A stretch of DNA of 64,000 nt from Parenemella sanctibonifatiensis. Lineage in GTDB: Bacteria; Actinomycetota; Actinomycetes; Propionibacteriales; Propionibacteriaceae. The stretch lies in NCBI RefSeq assembly GCF_002250565.1, contig NZ_NMVJ01000009.1:124001-188000 (forward strand). The letters run 5' to 3'. Made by a program: the position numbers and the translations under genes. This document shows, in pieces, positions 15,943-24,594 of this stretch; position 1 is the first letter of the stretch, and the number at the start of each line of letters is the position of its first letter. The notes below the pieces were generated by a model, which was given only the letters and a program-made list of their open reading frames with translations, was not told the DNA's origin and searched no databases.

Positions 15943-17682
15943 TCAGCCGCGCGGGGATCCCATCGGGGCGGCCCCGGCGACCGTACCGATCTGCTGGGCG
16001 ACCGTTGCCGCCAGCGACAACGCAGCCCGCTGGGTGGTCCGGCTGAGCTTGGTGTAGTCGATGACGCCACCCTCGGCAATGTGCGGATCGGTGGGCAGAT
16101 CCAAGATCTGGTGGTTCGCGCCGAACCAGCCAGAGGCATTGGCCTTGACGTCGCGCTGGGAGTCCATCGGACCGTTGGTGCCGACAATGACGGTGCGGTC
16201 CAGCAGCTCGGGCCGCAGGTCCTGCAACGTCTCCAGCATCCGGGCCGCCGGGATCAGACTGTCCTTGCGCCACTTGGTCGGCACCACCAGACAGTCGGCG
16301 GTGTGCGCCGCAGCCAGCCAGTTCGGGGACGCCTCGTTGTTGCCGGTGTCGACGATGACGATCTCGAAGTTGCGGGCCAAGATGTTGTGGATCCGCCCGA
16401 AGTCGTCACGGCTGATGACGTGGCCGAAGTTCTGCGCCGAGCCGAGGGTGTGGAACTTACCGGTCGACTGGTGGTTGAGGAAGTAGGCCAAGTCGGTGAA
16501 CTGCGACTGCGGCTGGGCCAGGTGGTGCGACTCGGCGAGCAGGTCGCGCACCGTACGCCGGTGCGGGCTGTAGGAGCGGTCCGGCATGGTGCCGCGCAAC
16601 TCGTTGTTGTCCCACGCCACCACGCCGCCGCCGCGGGAGACGCCGAAGGCGGCTGCCAACATCAGCACGGTCGGCGTCTTGCCCACGCCGCCCTTGGGGT
16701 TGGCGACCATGATCGTCACCGGCCGGTTGAACGGCATCCGCGCCAACTGGTCGTCGCGGGTCTCCTCGACCTCGCGCTGCGAGGGGCGCAGGCCGAGCCG
16801 CGCGCGGAGGCCCTTGGCGGCGCGCACCTGCGGCTCCGGGTTGAGCTGATCGATCAGCTCGCCGGCCGCGAACCGACGTGGCCGCGCCTCGCCCTGACCG
16901 GGCTGGTGCGACTGGGCGGGGTGCGAATGCTGGCCCGGCTGTGAGTTCTGGGGCTGGCCGGGAGCCTGACCGTACGCCGGCTGCTGCGGGCCGCCGGGGC
17001 GCTGTTGCTGACCCTGCTGCGGCCCCTGTGCGGGGCCGGGCTGCTGCGGACGGGACTGCGGCCCCTGGGCGGCCTGCTCGAACAGTTGCTGCAGCCAGGG
17101 GTCGACCGGACCAGTCTGCTGGCCGGCAGACCCGGGGCTGCTGGGAGCTGGCTGCGGAGTCGAGGCCGGTCCGACTGGCGGCTGCTGTCCGGCCCACGCC
17201 GGGCGCTGCCGGTCCGGCCCGGGCGGCGGGCTGGCGGGCGCGCCCTGGGCGCGGCGGGCGGCTGGCGTGTCATCCGAACCGCCGGCGGCCGGGCCGCGGG
17301 CACGGCGCGGATCCGAGACCGGAGGTGCGGTTTGCGGCTGCGGGTTGGGGCGATGCTGGGCCATCGAGGGGCGCTGGTTGCTGGGGGCGCGCATCACCCG
17401 CTGAGGAGAACCCGACGAACGCGGCCGGTTGACCGGTGTGGCGCCATCGGTCACCGGTGGTACGGCGCCGCCGCCCTCGGGGCGAGGGGCGGTTGCGCCT
17501 CCCGGAGTGCTGTCGCTCTGGCTGCTCCACTGCGGTGCGGCTGCGCCACCCGAGGGAGCGGCGGAACTCTGAGGGGATGGCCCCTGCGCCGGTCCCTCGG
17601 CGGAGGGGCGCTGGGAAGGGGTGGGGTGATCCGCTGCCGGAGCCGTGGACTCGGCATTCGGGTCAGGCAGGCGCTCGCTCAT
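15943..17682 (-). CDS. ParA/MinD-like ATPase with long Pro/Gln-rich N-terminus
   Basis: 579 residues. The first 290 or so are disordered and rich in Pro, Gln, Ser and Ala. The C-terminal half is a deviant-Walker ATPase: PVTIMVANPKGGVGKTPT is the P-loop, with Pro where Ser/Thr usually follows the final Thr; VDTGNNEASPNWL is in the switch region and NFEIVIVDTG is Walker B-like. The architecture resembles mycobacterial EspI-type and other actinobacterial MinD-like proteins rather than chromosomal ParA (no ParB nearby). It is transcribed alone. A role in protein positioning or secretion control is possible but unproven. Confidence 0.75.
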   Translation of the reverse strand: MSERLPDPNAESTAPAADHPTPSQRPSAEGPAQGPSPQSSAAPSGGAAAPQWSSQSDSTPGGATAPRPEGGGAVPPVTDGATPVNRPRSSGSPQRVMRAPSNQRPSMAQHRPNPQPQTAPPVSDPRRARGPAAGGSDDTPAARRAQGAPASPPPGPDRQRPAWAGQQPPVGPASTPQPAPSSPGSAGQQTGPVDPWLQQLFEQAAQGPQSRPQQPGPAQGPQQGQQQRPGGPQQPAYGQAPGQPQNSQPGQHSHPAQSHQPGQGEARPRRFAAGELIDQLNPEPQVRAAKGLRARLGLRPSQREVEETRDDQLARMPFNRPVTIMVANPKGGVGKTPTVLMLAAAFGVSRGGGVVAWDNNELRGTMPDRSYSPHRRTVRDLLAESHHLAQPQSQFTDLAYFLNHQSTGKFHTLGSAQNFGHVISRDDFGRIHNILARNFEIVIVDTGNNEASPNWLAAAHTADCLVVPTKWRKDSLIPAARMLETLQDLRPELLDRTVIVGTNGPMDSQRDVKANASGWFGANHQILDLPTDPHIAEGGVIDYTKLSRTTQRAALSLAATVAQQIGTVAGAAPMGSPRG

Positions 17683-18045
17683 GGGGCCAACCTATCAGCC
17701 GCAGGAGCCGTGCGTACGGGGGTTGTGGAGGCCTGGGAGGTGGCCTCCGGCGAGGCCCGATGGGGCCGTCGGAGACCATGATCAGTAGGTGTCGACGGGG
17801 CCTGGCCGCCCTGAAAGTTGGCGACACGCCGAATCGTTACCAAATCGCTTCCAAGTTTCTCGATCGCTCGTGAAACGGTTTACTCATAGGGCTGGTGACG
17901 CGTGAAAGTTTGTTTTGCGATGCTTCGGCAGCGCTGTCACTGTCAAGGTGCTTGCCGGGCTCCGAAAGCACGTGAATAGTGTGCAGCGGGGCCGAGGGAG
18001 TCCCAGCGCGTACCCCGCGAACCTGAACGACCAGGAGGGCATGAA
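17683..18045. other. Intergenic region with divergent promoters
   Basis: 363 bp between the ParA-like gene (minus) and ngcE (plus). It holds a small hairpin at 17727-17748 (GGAGGCC/GGCCTCC) and a LacI-like dyad at 17870-17883. No open frame with coding character is seen. Confidence 0.5.
17870..17883. promoter_or_regulatory. LacI/GalR-type operator candidate upstream of ngcE
   Basis: GTGAAACGGTTTAC has a central CG and pairs at 5 of 7 dyad positions, resembling the TGAAACGTTTCA type bound by LacI-family sugar repressors. It lies about 165 bp upstream of ngcE. No LacI-family gene is in the window. Confidence 0.4.
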
Positions 18046-19452
18046 ATGGACAACGCGGCATTCCAGCGGCGGGGGTTCCTCAAGGGAGCACTGTCCGTCG
18101 CAGCGATCGCGTCGGTGGGAGGCCTGTCGGCCTGTGCCGCAGGCGGTTCTGGCGGCGGTGGCGGCGGCAGCGCCGAGACCGGTGACGTGACCGAGGACAA
18201 CCCCTTCGGCTTGGGCGAGAACACCGAGGTCGAGGCCGTCATCTTCAACGGCGGCTACGGCGTGGACTACTGCGTCTTTGCCGGCGAGGTGGTCACCAAG
18301 AAGTTCCCCACCGTCAAGGTCACGGTCACTCCGTCCACCCAGATCGCCCAGGAGCTCCAGCCCCGCTTCGTCGGCGGCAACCCGCCCGACGTCATCGACA
18401 ACTCCGGCGCCGGCGCCATGTCGACAGCCCAGATCCTCGACCAACTCGCCGATGTCAGTGACATCCTGGAGGCCAACAACTACGAGGGCACCAAGATCGC
18501 CGACACCCTCTATCCGGGCGTGATCGAAGCCGGCACCTACGGTGACAAGTTCGTGCAGCTCAACTACGTCATGGCGGCGTACGGCATCTGGTATTCCGAC
18601 TCGCTGTTCAAGGAGAACGGCTGGACCGCCCCCAAGACCTGGGCCGAGGCCCTCGAGCTGAGCGCCGCGGCCAAGGAAGCGGGCAAGTACCTCTTCCTCT
18701 TCGGCAAGGAAGCGGCGACCTACTACAACACCTTGTGCATCGACTCCGCGATCATGGAGGGCGGTCAGGAGGTCCGGCTCAACCTGGAGAACCTCAAGCC
18801 CGGCGCGTGGTCCCAGGAGCCGCTGCAGGAGGCCTTCAACGGCCTCAAGGCGATCATCGACGCCGGCGGCATGAAGCCGGGCGGCTCGGGCACCCAGTTC
18901 ACCAACGCCCAGGCCCAGTGGTCCGACGGTCAGGAGGCCCTGCTCTATCCGTCGGGGTCCTGGATCGAGAACGAGATGGCCGACGCCACCGCCGATGGCT
19001 TCGACATGACCGTGGCGCCGACCCCGACCGTGTCGGACTCGCCGGCCGCCGGTGACGCCCTGCACGCCTCGCCGGGTGAGGGCTTCATCCTGCCCGCCAA
19101 GGCCGCCAACCCGGCCGGCGCCAAGGAGTTCATGCGGGCGATGCTGTCAAAGGAGGCCGCGACCAACTTCGCGCAGCTCACCAAGTCCCCGACCATCGTC
19201 ATGGACACGGTGCCCGAGGACGGCTTCGGGTCCAAGGCGCTGCAGGGGCTCAACGCGATGTTGAGCGCGGCCGGCGACCAGGTCTATCCGCTGCGTTTCA
19301 GCGCCTACTACGGTCTCAACACCGACCAGTTGGTGCTGTGGAACGACTTCCTCGAGGGCCGGATGGATGTCCCGACCCTGACCGAAGGCCTGCAGGGGAT
19401 CGCCGACGCCAAGGCCAACGATCCCAACGTCGAGAAGATCGAGTTCGAGTAA
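18046..19452 (+). CDS. ngcE: NgcE-type sugar-binding lipoprotein of an ABC importer
   Basis: 468 residues. A Tat motif RRGFLKG (residues 8-14) is followed by a lipobox LSAC (Cys about 31), then a Gly/Ser stretch and an extracellular solute-binding domain. The sequence pattern and the following two permeases match the N-acetylglucosamine/diacetylchitobiose NgcEFG system of Streptomyces. The protein would sit on the outer face of the membrane and feed sugar to the permeases. Substrate is inferred from family resemblance, not proven. Typical length. Confidence 0.82.
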   Translation: MDNAAFQRRGFLKGALSVAAIASVGGLSACAAGGSGGGGGGSAETGDVTEDNPFGLGENTEVEAVIFNGGYGVDYCVFAGEVVTKKFPTVKVTVTPSTQIAQELQPRFVGGNPPDVIDNSGAGAMSTAQILDQLADVSDILEANNYEGTKIADTLYPGVIEAGTYGDKFVQLNYVMAAYGIWYSDSLFKENGWTAPKTWAEALELSAAAKEAGKYLFLFGKEAATYYNTLCIDSAIMEGGQEVRLNLENLKPGAWSQEPLQEAFNGLKAIIDAGGMKPGGSGTQFTNAQAQWSDGQEALLYPSGSWIENEMADATADGFDMTVAPTPTVSDSPAAGDALHASPGEGFILPAKAANPAGAKEFMRAMLSKEAATNFAQLTKSPTIVMDTVPEDGFGSKALQGLNAMLSAAGDQVYPLRFSAYYGLNTDQLVLWNDFLEGRMDVPTLTEGLQGIADAKANDPNVEKIEFE

Positions 19453-19461
19453 GCCTCATCC

Positions 19462-20451
19462 ATGTCGACAACCGCCATCCCGACCGCGGCGGGGACCACC
19501 AGTCCCCGCCGCCGGCGCGTCAAGCCCAGCCTGGACTCGGTCAGCTTCTTCGCGGTCTTCCTCGGACTGCCGATCGGGATCTATGCCCTGTTCGTGCTGT
19601 GGCCCTTCGCCCAAGCTGTCGCGTACTCCTTCACCAGCTGGTCCGGTTTCAGCCCGGACGTGACCTTCGTCGGCATCGACAACTACATCCGGATCTTCAA
19701 CGATCCGCTGTGGCTCACGGCGATGAAGAACAACCTGCTGCTGCTGATCGTGGTGCCGTTGCTGGTGATTTTCCTGTCGCTGACCCTGGCGATCGTCATC
19801 ACCGTGGGCGGCAGCAGCAAGGGCAACGTACGCGGGTTGGCGGCGTCCTCCTTCTATCGGATCGTCTCCTTCTTCCCGTACTGCATCCCCGCAGTGGTGA
19901 TCGGCATTCTGTGGGCGCAGGTCTTCGACCCCTCCAACGGCCCGGTCAACGCGCTGCTGACTGACCTGGGGCTCGCCGGCTTCGAAGCCTTCCCGTGGCT
20001 GGGTGATGCGCGTACCGCGATGCCGGTGGCCATGTTCGTGATGCTGTGGGGCTTCGTCGGCTTCTACATGGTGCTGTTCGTGGCTGCCATCAAGTCGATC
20101 CCCGCCGAGATCTTCGAGGCCGCCCGCATCGACGGTGCGGGTCGCTGGACCATCGGCGTACGCATCACGCTGCCGCTGATCCGCGAGAACGTCCAGACCG
20201 CCTACATCTATCTGGGCATCATGGCGATCGACGCCTTCGTCTACATGCAAGCGATGTTCCCCTTCGGCGGTCCGCAGAACACCACCCTGACGATGTCGCA
20301 GCGGCTGTTCCGGGTGGCCTTCCAGGACGGCCTGTTCGGGGTGGCATGCGCGATGGGCGTCGTGATCGCGGTGCTGACCCTGATCATGGCGGCGATCGTC
20401 TTCACCGTTAACCGGTTCACCGGAGGCAAGGACCAGGTGACCCTCGCATGA
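19462..20451 (+). CDS. ngcF: NgcF-type sugar ABC permease
   Basis: 329 residues with six predicted membrane helices and the EAA loop (EIFEAARIDGAGRWTIGVRI shortened here to EAARIDGAGRW, about residue 220) that contacts the ATPase. It starts 9 bp after ngcE and overlaps ngcG by 4 bp (ATGA). It belongs to the MalF-like side of carbohydrate importers. Confidence 0.88.
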   Translation: MSTTAIPTAAGTTSPRRRRVKPSLDSVSFFAVFLGLPIGIYALFVLWPFAQAVAYSFTSWSGFSPDVTFVGIDNYIRIFNDPLWLTAMKNNLLLLIVVPLLVIFLSLTLAIVITVGGSSKGNVRGLAASSFYRIVSFFPYCIPAVVIGILWAQVFDPSNGPVNALLTDLGLAGFEAFPWLGDARTAMPVAMFVMLWGFVGFYMVLFVAAIKSIPAEIFEAARIDGAGRWTIGVRITLPLIRENVQTAYIYLGIMAIDAFVYMQAMFPFGGPQNTTLTMSQRLFRVAFQDGLFGVACAMGVVIAVLTLIMAAIVFTVNRFTGGKDQVTLA

Positions 20452-21326
20452 GTGAACGTTTCGCCGTGCGACCCCGCACCCGCCGCACCTCCAGCCGTGC
20501 CAACGACATCGCCTTCGGCACCATCGCGCACATCCTGCTGATCATCTGGTCGCTCATCGTGGTGCTGCCGTTGCTGTGGACCTTGCTGTCCTCGTTCAAG
20601 ACGACTCGGGAGATCTTCCGGTCCCCGTTCGCGTTGCCGGGCAACCTCAACTTCGACAACTACGCGCGGGCCTGGAACACCGCCAACATCGGCACCTACT
20701 TCTTCAACACCATCATCATCGTGGGCTTCGCGCTGGTGATCGTGATGATCCTGGGTGCGATGTGTTCCTACGTGTTGGCCAGGTTCACCTTCCCCGGCGC
20801 CCGGCTGCTCTACTACCTGCTGCTCGCCGGCAACACCTTCCCGGTGTTCCTGGCGATCGTGCCGCTGTTCTTCACGCTGCAGCAGCTCGGCCTGCTCAAC
20901 ACCAGACCGGGTCTGATCATCACCTACGTCGCCTTCGCGCTGCCGTTCACGGTGTTCTTCCTGTACGCCTTCTTCCGGACGTTACCCTACGAGATCAGCG
21001 AGGCAGCCTCGATCGACGGTGCCGGGATGTGGCAGACCTTCTTCCTGGTGATGTTGCCGATGGCTCGTCCCGGCATCGCCTCGATCGCGATCTTCAACTT
21101 CCTGGGCCTGTGGAACCAGTACCTGATCCCGGTCGCGATCAACACCCGGCCGGAGAACTATGTGCTGTCCCAGGGGCTGGCGGCGTACTCGGTGCAGATG
21201 GGCTACCAGGTCGACTACGGCGCGCTGTTCGCCTCGGTGGTCATCACCGTGGCGCCGGTGCTGGTGGTCTACATCATCTTCCAGCGCCAGCTGCAGGGCT
21301 CGGTGTCGCAGGGCACCATGAAGTGA
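20448..21326 (+). CDS. ngcG: NgcG-type sugar ABC permease
   Basis: 292 residues, six membrane helices, EAA loop EISEAASIDGAGMWQTFF (about residues 180-197); MalG-like. It is the last gene of the transporter operon and is followed by a strong terminator. No ATP-binding subunit is encoded, so a shared MsiK-like ATPase elsewhere must energise it, as in Streptomyces. Confidence 0.9.
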   Translation: MSERFAVRPRTRRTSSRANDIAFGTIAHILLIIWSLIVVLPLLWTLLSSFKTTREIFRSPFALPGNLNFDNYARAWNTANIGTYFFNTIIIVGFALVIVMILGAMCSYVLARFTFPGARLLYYLLLAGNTFPVFLAIVPLFFTLQQLGLLNTRPGLIITYVAFALPFTVFFLYAFFRTLPYEISEAASIDGAGMWQTFFLVMLPMARPGIASIAIFNFLGLWNQYLIPVAINTRPENYVLSQGLAAYSVQMGYQVDYGALFASVVITVAPVLVVYIIFQRQLQGSVSQGTMK

Positions 21327-21367
21327 GCTGCCAGGCCTGAGGCCGAGCAACCAGCACGAGAAACAGA

Positions 21368-21396
21368 CAACCCCAGCCCGGATTGGGCTGGGGTTG
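21368..21396 (+). terminator. Strong hairpin between ngcG and the convergent YbjQ-type gene
   Basis: Perfect 12-bp arms CAACCCCAGCCC and complement with a 5-nt loop. It lies between two convergent genes and can serve both. Confidence 0.9.
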
Positions 21397-21431
21397 TGCT
21401 GTGTCTGGCAGATCGCTTGCTGGCGGTCAGC

Positions 21432-22301
21432 TCACCAGGCCGACTGCTGGCCGGGCTGCTGCCCCGGCTGGCCGTAACCGCCGGGCTGCTGGGTCTGCTG
21501 CCCGTACCCCTGGCCCTCGGGCTGGGTGGCCGACTGCGGGCTGGACTGGTCCGAGGAACCGCCCCAGCTGGAGTCGCCCCAGGCGCTGGCGTTGGAGGCC
21601 GAGGCGCTGGACTGGCTGCCCCAGCCGGCACTCTGACCGGTGCTGCCCTGGCCGGCGGTCTGCGCCGTCGCGCTCGGCGTACCGCTGGCAGCCTCGCTTG
21701 CCTCCGTGCCGGTCGCGCTGTCGCTGGAGCTCTCGGTGGTCGAGCTGTCGGTCGCGGCCCCGCCCTCGAGCTTCACGGCGGTGCCGTACGCGAGGATCTC
21801 GGCGCCGACACCTGCGAAGCGCAGGCTGACCACAGCCTGGGCGCCGGCCTCGATGGCCTGGTCCAGCAGCGACTCGACGGCCTGCTGGGCCGCGCCGGTG
21901 CCGCCGCCCCGGGAACTGCCGATCACCTCGCCGATCGCGCTGGCGATGTCCTTGCCGGCCAGACCCTCGGTGGTGACCACCGGAATGTCGTGCTCGGCGC
22001 GCTTGTTGGCCGCCGCGGCCGGCTGGGACTGCGCCTGCTGGCCATATCCCTGCTGCTGCTGCTGCTGGCCGTAGCTGCCCTGGCCCTGCTGACCATAAGT
22101 CTGGTGCTGCTGGGGCTGCTGGCCGTAGCTGCCCTGCTGGGAACCGTAGCCCTGCTGCTGCGGCTGCTGGCCGTAACTGCCCTGGCCCTGCTGGCCGTAG
22201 CCCTGTTGTTGTCCATAGCCCTGCTGGGACTGACCGTAGCCAGCCTGGGACTGCTGCTGCCCGTAGGGGTTCTGCCCGTAGGGGGTCTGTCCGTAGCTCA
22301 T
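21432..22301 (-). CDS. YbjQ (UPF0145) domain flanked by YGQ-rich low-complexity regions
   Basis: 289 residues from ATG 22301 ([10 protein letters not shown]). Residues about 1-110 are Gln/Gly/Tyr/Ser-rich with repeated SYGQQ and GYGQQ units. A YbjQ-like domain follows (about 112-195; [15 protein letters not shown] and [15 protein letters not shown]), a pentamer-forming fold of unknown function. The last 95 residues are Ser/Gln-rich and end PGQQSAW. The tails are prion-like in composition. No signal peptide, so probably cytoplasmic. Function unknown. Confidence 0.8.
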   Translation of the reverse strand: MSYGQTPYGQNPYGQQQSQAGYGQSQQGYGQQQGYGQQGQGSYGQQPQQQGYGSQQGSYGQQPQQHQTYGQQGQGSYGQQQQQQGYGQQAQSQPAAAANKRAEHDIPVVTTEGLAGKDIASAIGEVIGSSRGGGTGAAQQAVESLLDQAIEAGAQAVVSLRFAGVGAEILAYGTAVKLEGGAATDSSTTESSSDSATGTEASEAASGTPSATAQTAGQGSTGQSAGWGSQSSASASNASAWGDSSWGGSSDQSSPQSATQPEGQGYGQQTQQPGGYGQPGQQPGQQSAW

Positions 22302-22377
22302 GGCCCCCAAGATATCCAAGGGTTGGGCCGCTCAACAGACCCGGGGCGTACCGGATCCCTCGCGATAGGCTGGCGCG

Positions 22378-23937
22378 GTGACTGAGACCAATGCACCGGA
22401 CCCGTCCAACGAGGAATCCGACGCCGCCCAGGAACGCGAACTCTTCGAAGGAGAGGGCGCGTCCGAGCAGACCCGGGTCCGGCTCGCCAAGCGGGAAGCG
22501 ATCATCGAGGCGGGGGAGCAGGCGTACGCCCCTGACCTCACCCGGACCCACACGCTGAGCCAGGTCCGCGACGGCTGGCAGCACCTGGAGACCGGCGAGG
22601 AGACCCAGGATGTCGTCAGCATCGGCGGCCGAGTGGTCTTCGTCCGCAACACCGGCAAGCTGTGCTTCGCCACCCTGCAGGACGGGTTCACCCTCGATGG
22701 TGACGCCGAACGCCTGCAGGTGATGCTGTCGCTGGCCGAGGTCGGCGAGGAACGCCTGGCGGACTGGAAGGCTCAGGTCGATCTGGGTGACTTCGTCCAC
22801 GTCACCGGCCGCGTGATCGTGTCCCGCCGCGGTGAGCTGTCGGTGATGGCCAGCCAATGGCGGATGGGCGCCAAGGCGCTGCGGCCGTTGCCGACGCTGC
22901 ACAAGGAACTCTCCGAGGAGTCGCGGGTGCGCCGCCGGCACGCCGATCTGGTGCTGCGCGCTGATGCCCGCACCATGGTGCGCGACCGCGCCCAGATCAC
23001 CCGAGCGGTACGCGAGGTGCTCCAGGGCGATGGCTACATCGAGGTCGAGACCCCGATCCTGCAGCTGGTCCACGGCGGTGCCGCCGCTCGGCCGTTCCGC
23101 ACGCATCTGAATGCGTTCTCCACCGACATGACGCTGCGGATCGCGCTGGAGCTCTATCTCAAGCGCGCGATGGTGGGCGGCGCGGACCGGGTCTATGAGA
23201 TCGGTCGGATCTTCCGCAACGAAGGCATCGACTCCAGTCACTCGGCCGAGTTCACGATGCTGGAGGCGTACCAGTCCTGGGGGGACCAGGTCACCATCGC
23301 CGACCTGACCCGGCGGATCGTGCAGGCCGCGGCCGACGCGGTCGGCAGCCGACAGGTCGACACCGAGGCCGGCCAGATCGACCTCGACGGCGAGTGGCAA
23401 TGGCTGCCCGTCCACCAGGGCCTGTCCGAAGCGCTCGGCGAGGAGATCACGCCCCGCACCTCGCTGGCAGAACTCCAGCCGTACGCCGAGGCCCATGGCT
23501 TGGAACTGGATCCGGGCTGGGAAGCCGGCAAGGTCGTCATGGAACTCTTCGAGGAGCTCGTCGAACCGGGCCTGCTGCAGCCGACCTTCGTGTGTGACTA
23601 TCCGACTGTTGCGCAGCCGCTGGCCCGCCAGCACCGTGATGATCCTGACCTGATCGAGGCCTGGGACCTCATCATCGGCGGTGTGGAGCGGGGCACGGGC
23701 TTCACCGAACTGGTGGACCCGGTGATCCAGCGGCAGCGGTTGACCGAACAGTCACTCAAGGCCGCCGGCGGTGACCCCGAGGCGATGCAGCTCGACGAGG
23801 ACTTCCTCGCCGCGCTCGAATTCGGTGCACCACCGATGGGCGGGATGGGCCTGGGCCTGGACCGTCTCGTCATGCTGCTGACGGGCGCCGGCATCCGCGA
23901 GACGATCCTGTTTCCACTGCTGAAGCCGGAGCGCTGA
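22378..23937 (+). CDS. lysS: Lysine--tRNA ligase, class II
   Basis: 519 residues, GTG start. An OB-fold anticodon domain (about 60-200; GKLCFATLQDG) is followed by the class II core with VHGGAAARPF, motif 2 RIFRNEGID and motif 3 GLGLDRLVMLL. It charges tRNA-Lys in the cytoplasm. Two sites differ from most LysRS: THLNAF where THHNALD is usual, and RIALEL where RIAPEL is usual. These could mark a paralogue, so whether it is the housekeeping enzyme is open. It is transcribed alone. Confidence 0.87.
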   Translation: MTETNAPDPSNEESDAAQERELFEGEGASEQTRVRLAKREAIIEAGEQAYAPDLTRTHTLSQVRDGWQHLETGEETQDVVSIGGRVVFVRNTGKLCFATLQDGFTLDGDAERLQVMLSLAEVGEERLADWKAQVDLGDFVHVTGRVIVSRRGELSVMASQWRMGAKALRPLPTLHKELSEESRVRRRHADLVLRADARTMVRDRAQITRAVREVLQGDGYIEVETPILQLVHGGAAARPFRTHLNAFSTDMTLRIALELYLKRAMVGGADRVYEIGRIFRNEGIDSSHSAEFTMLEAYQSWGDQVTIADLTRRIVQAAADAVGSRQVDTEAGQIDLDGEWQWLPVHQGLSEALGEEITPRTSLAELQPYAEAHGLELDPGWEAGKVVMELFEELVEPGLLQPTFVCDYPTVAQPLARQHRDDPDLIEAWDLIIGGVERGTGFTELVDPVIQRQRLTEQSLKAAGGDPEAMQLDEDFLAALEFGAPPMGGMGLGLDRLVMLLTGAGIRETILFPLLKPER

Positions 23938-23974
23938 GCCGCTCGAGCCCTCGGCTGCTCGCGGTTGGCTCTGG

Positions 23975-24034
23975 CGGGTCGGCCGTGAGTCCGGTGGGTC
24001 GGTTGTGAGTCCGGCGCGTGGGCTGTGAATCCGG
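23975..24034. repeat. 20-bp tandem repeat, three copies
   Basis: GTGAGTCCGG or GTGAATCCGG recurs every 20 bp (23985, 24005, 24025). It lies in the 657-bp non-coding gap between lysS and crgA, which converge. Confidence 0.8.
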
Positions 24035-24138
24035 CGCGCGCTGGGGGCGGCGCCCCGCCCACCTGCGCGGGCCCCGGCTGACGCCGGGTACCGATCCGGT
24101 ACGCCCGACGACACCCCGACATCGCCCCCAGCGCCCAC

Positions 24139-24298
24139 CTTTGAGCCGGCGGGCCGGCGTACATCTGGCGCCTCGGCCCGCACCTTGAGCTGCCGACCGG
24201 CGTACGTCTGGCGCCTCGGCCCGCACCTTGAGCTGCCGACCGGCGTACGTCTGGCGCCTCGGCCCGTACCTTGAGCTGCCGACCGGCGTACGTCTGGC
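24139..24298. repeat. 43-bp tandem repeat, about 3.7 copies
   Basis: Units share CCGGCGTACGTCTGGC and CTTGAGCTGCCGAC and recur with a 43-bp period (GTACRTCTGG at 24159, 24202, 24245 and 24288). The first unit has one extra base and the last one diverges at its end. Copies are nearly identical. It is non-coding and lies in the lysS-crgA convergent gap. Confidence 0.9.
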
Positions 24299-24338
24299 AT
24301 CGCGCTCCGCCTCTGAGGACCCGGGGGTGGTGTGACCT

Positions 24339-24417
24339 GCGCAACTACAGTCTGCTGTGGTTGTACGCCTGGAATCGGGGTTTCGGGCTGCTTTTCTACA
24401 GCCTGCTGTAGTTGCGT
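24339..24417. repeat. Dispersed double-palindrome element, copy B
   Basis: 28-bp palindromes at 24339-24366 (arm GCGCAACTACAG) and 24390-24417 (CTACAG-CCTG-CTGTAGTTGCG), with starts 51 bp apart as in copies A and C. It is in the lysS-crgA convergent gap. Confidence 0.85.
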
Positions 24418-24510
24418 CACGGGTGCCCGTGCCCCTGCATTCGTTGCTGCGTCATTGCGGCCTGCACTCCAGCTGGGGGCGACGCTCGGTGGGGGCCATC
24501 GGGGTACGCC

Positions 24511-24590
24511 CGCGCGCAGGACGTGCAGTCGATTCGCCCAGACCCGGGTTTCGGACCGGTTTCGAGAATCGACTGCACGCAGTGCGCGCG
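24511..24590. repeat. 80-bp inverted-repeat element, copy 2
   Basis: 25-bp arms (24511-24535 and 24566-24590) pair at 22 positions; the arm core is CGTGCAGTCGATTC. It is the same length as copy 1 at 2139-2218 and has a related loop. It ends 4 bp beyond the crgA stop codon, so it may act as the crgA terminator. Confidence 0.88.
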
Positions 24591-24594
24591 AGGT

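Noticed and set aside
15943-17682. Chromosomal ParA with a partition locus
   Set aside because: There is no ParB gene or parS-like site nearby, and the protein has a long tail and an altered P-loop.
23975-24298. CRISPR array
   Set aside because: The 20-bp and 43-bp units are head-to-tail tandem repeats without unique spacers, and no cas gene is in the window.
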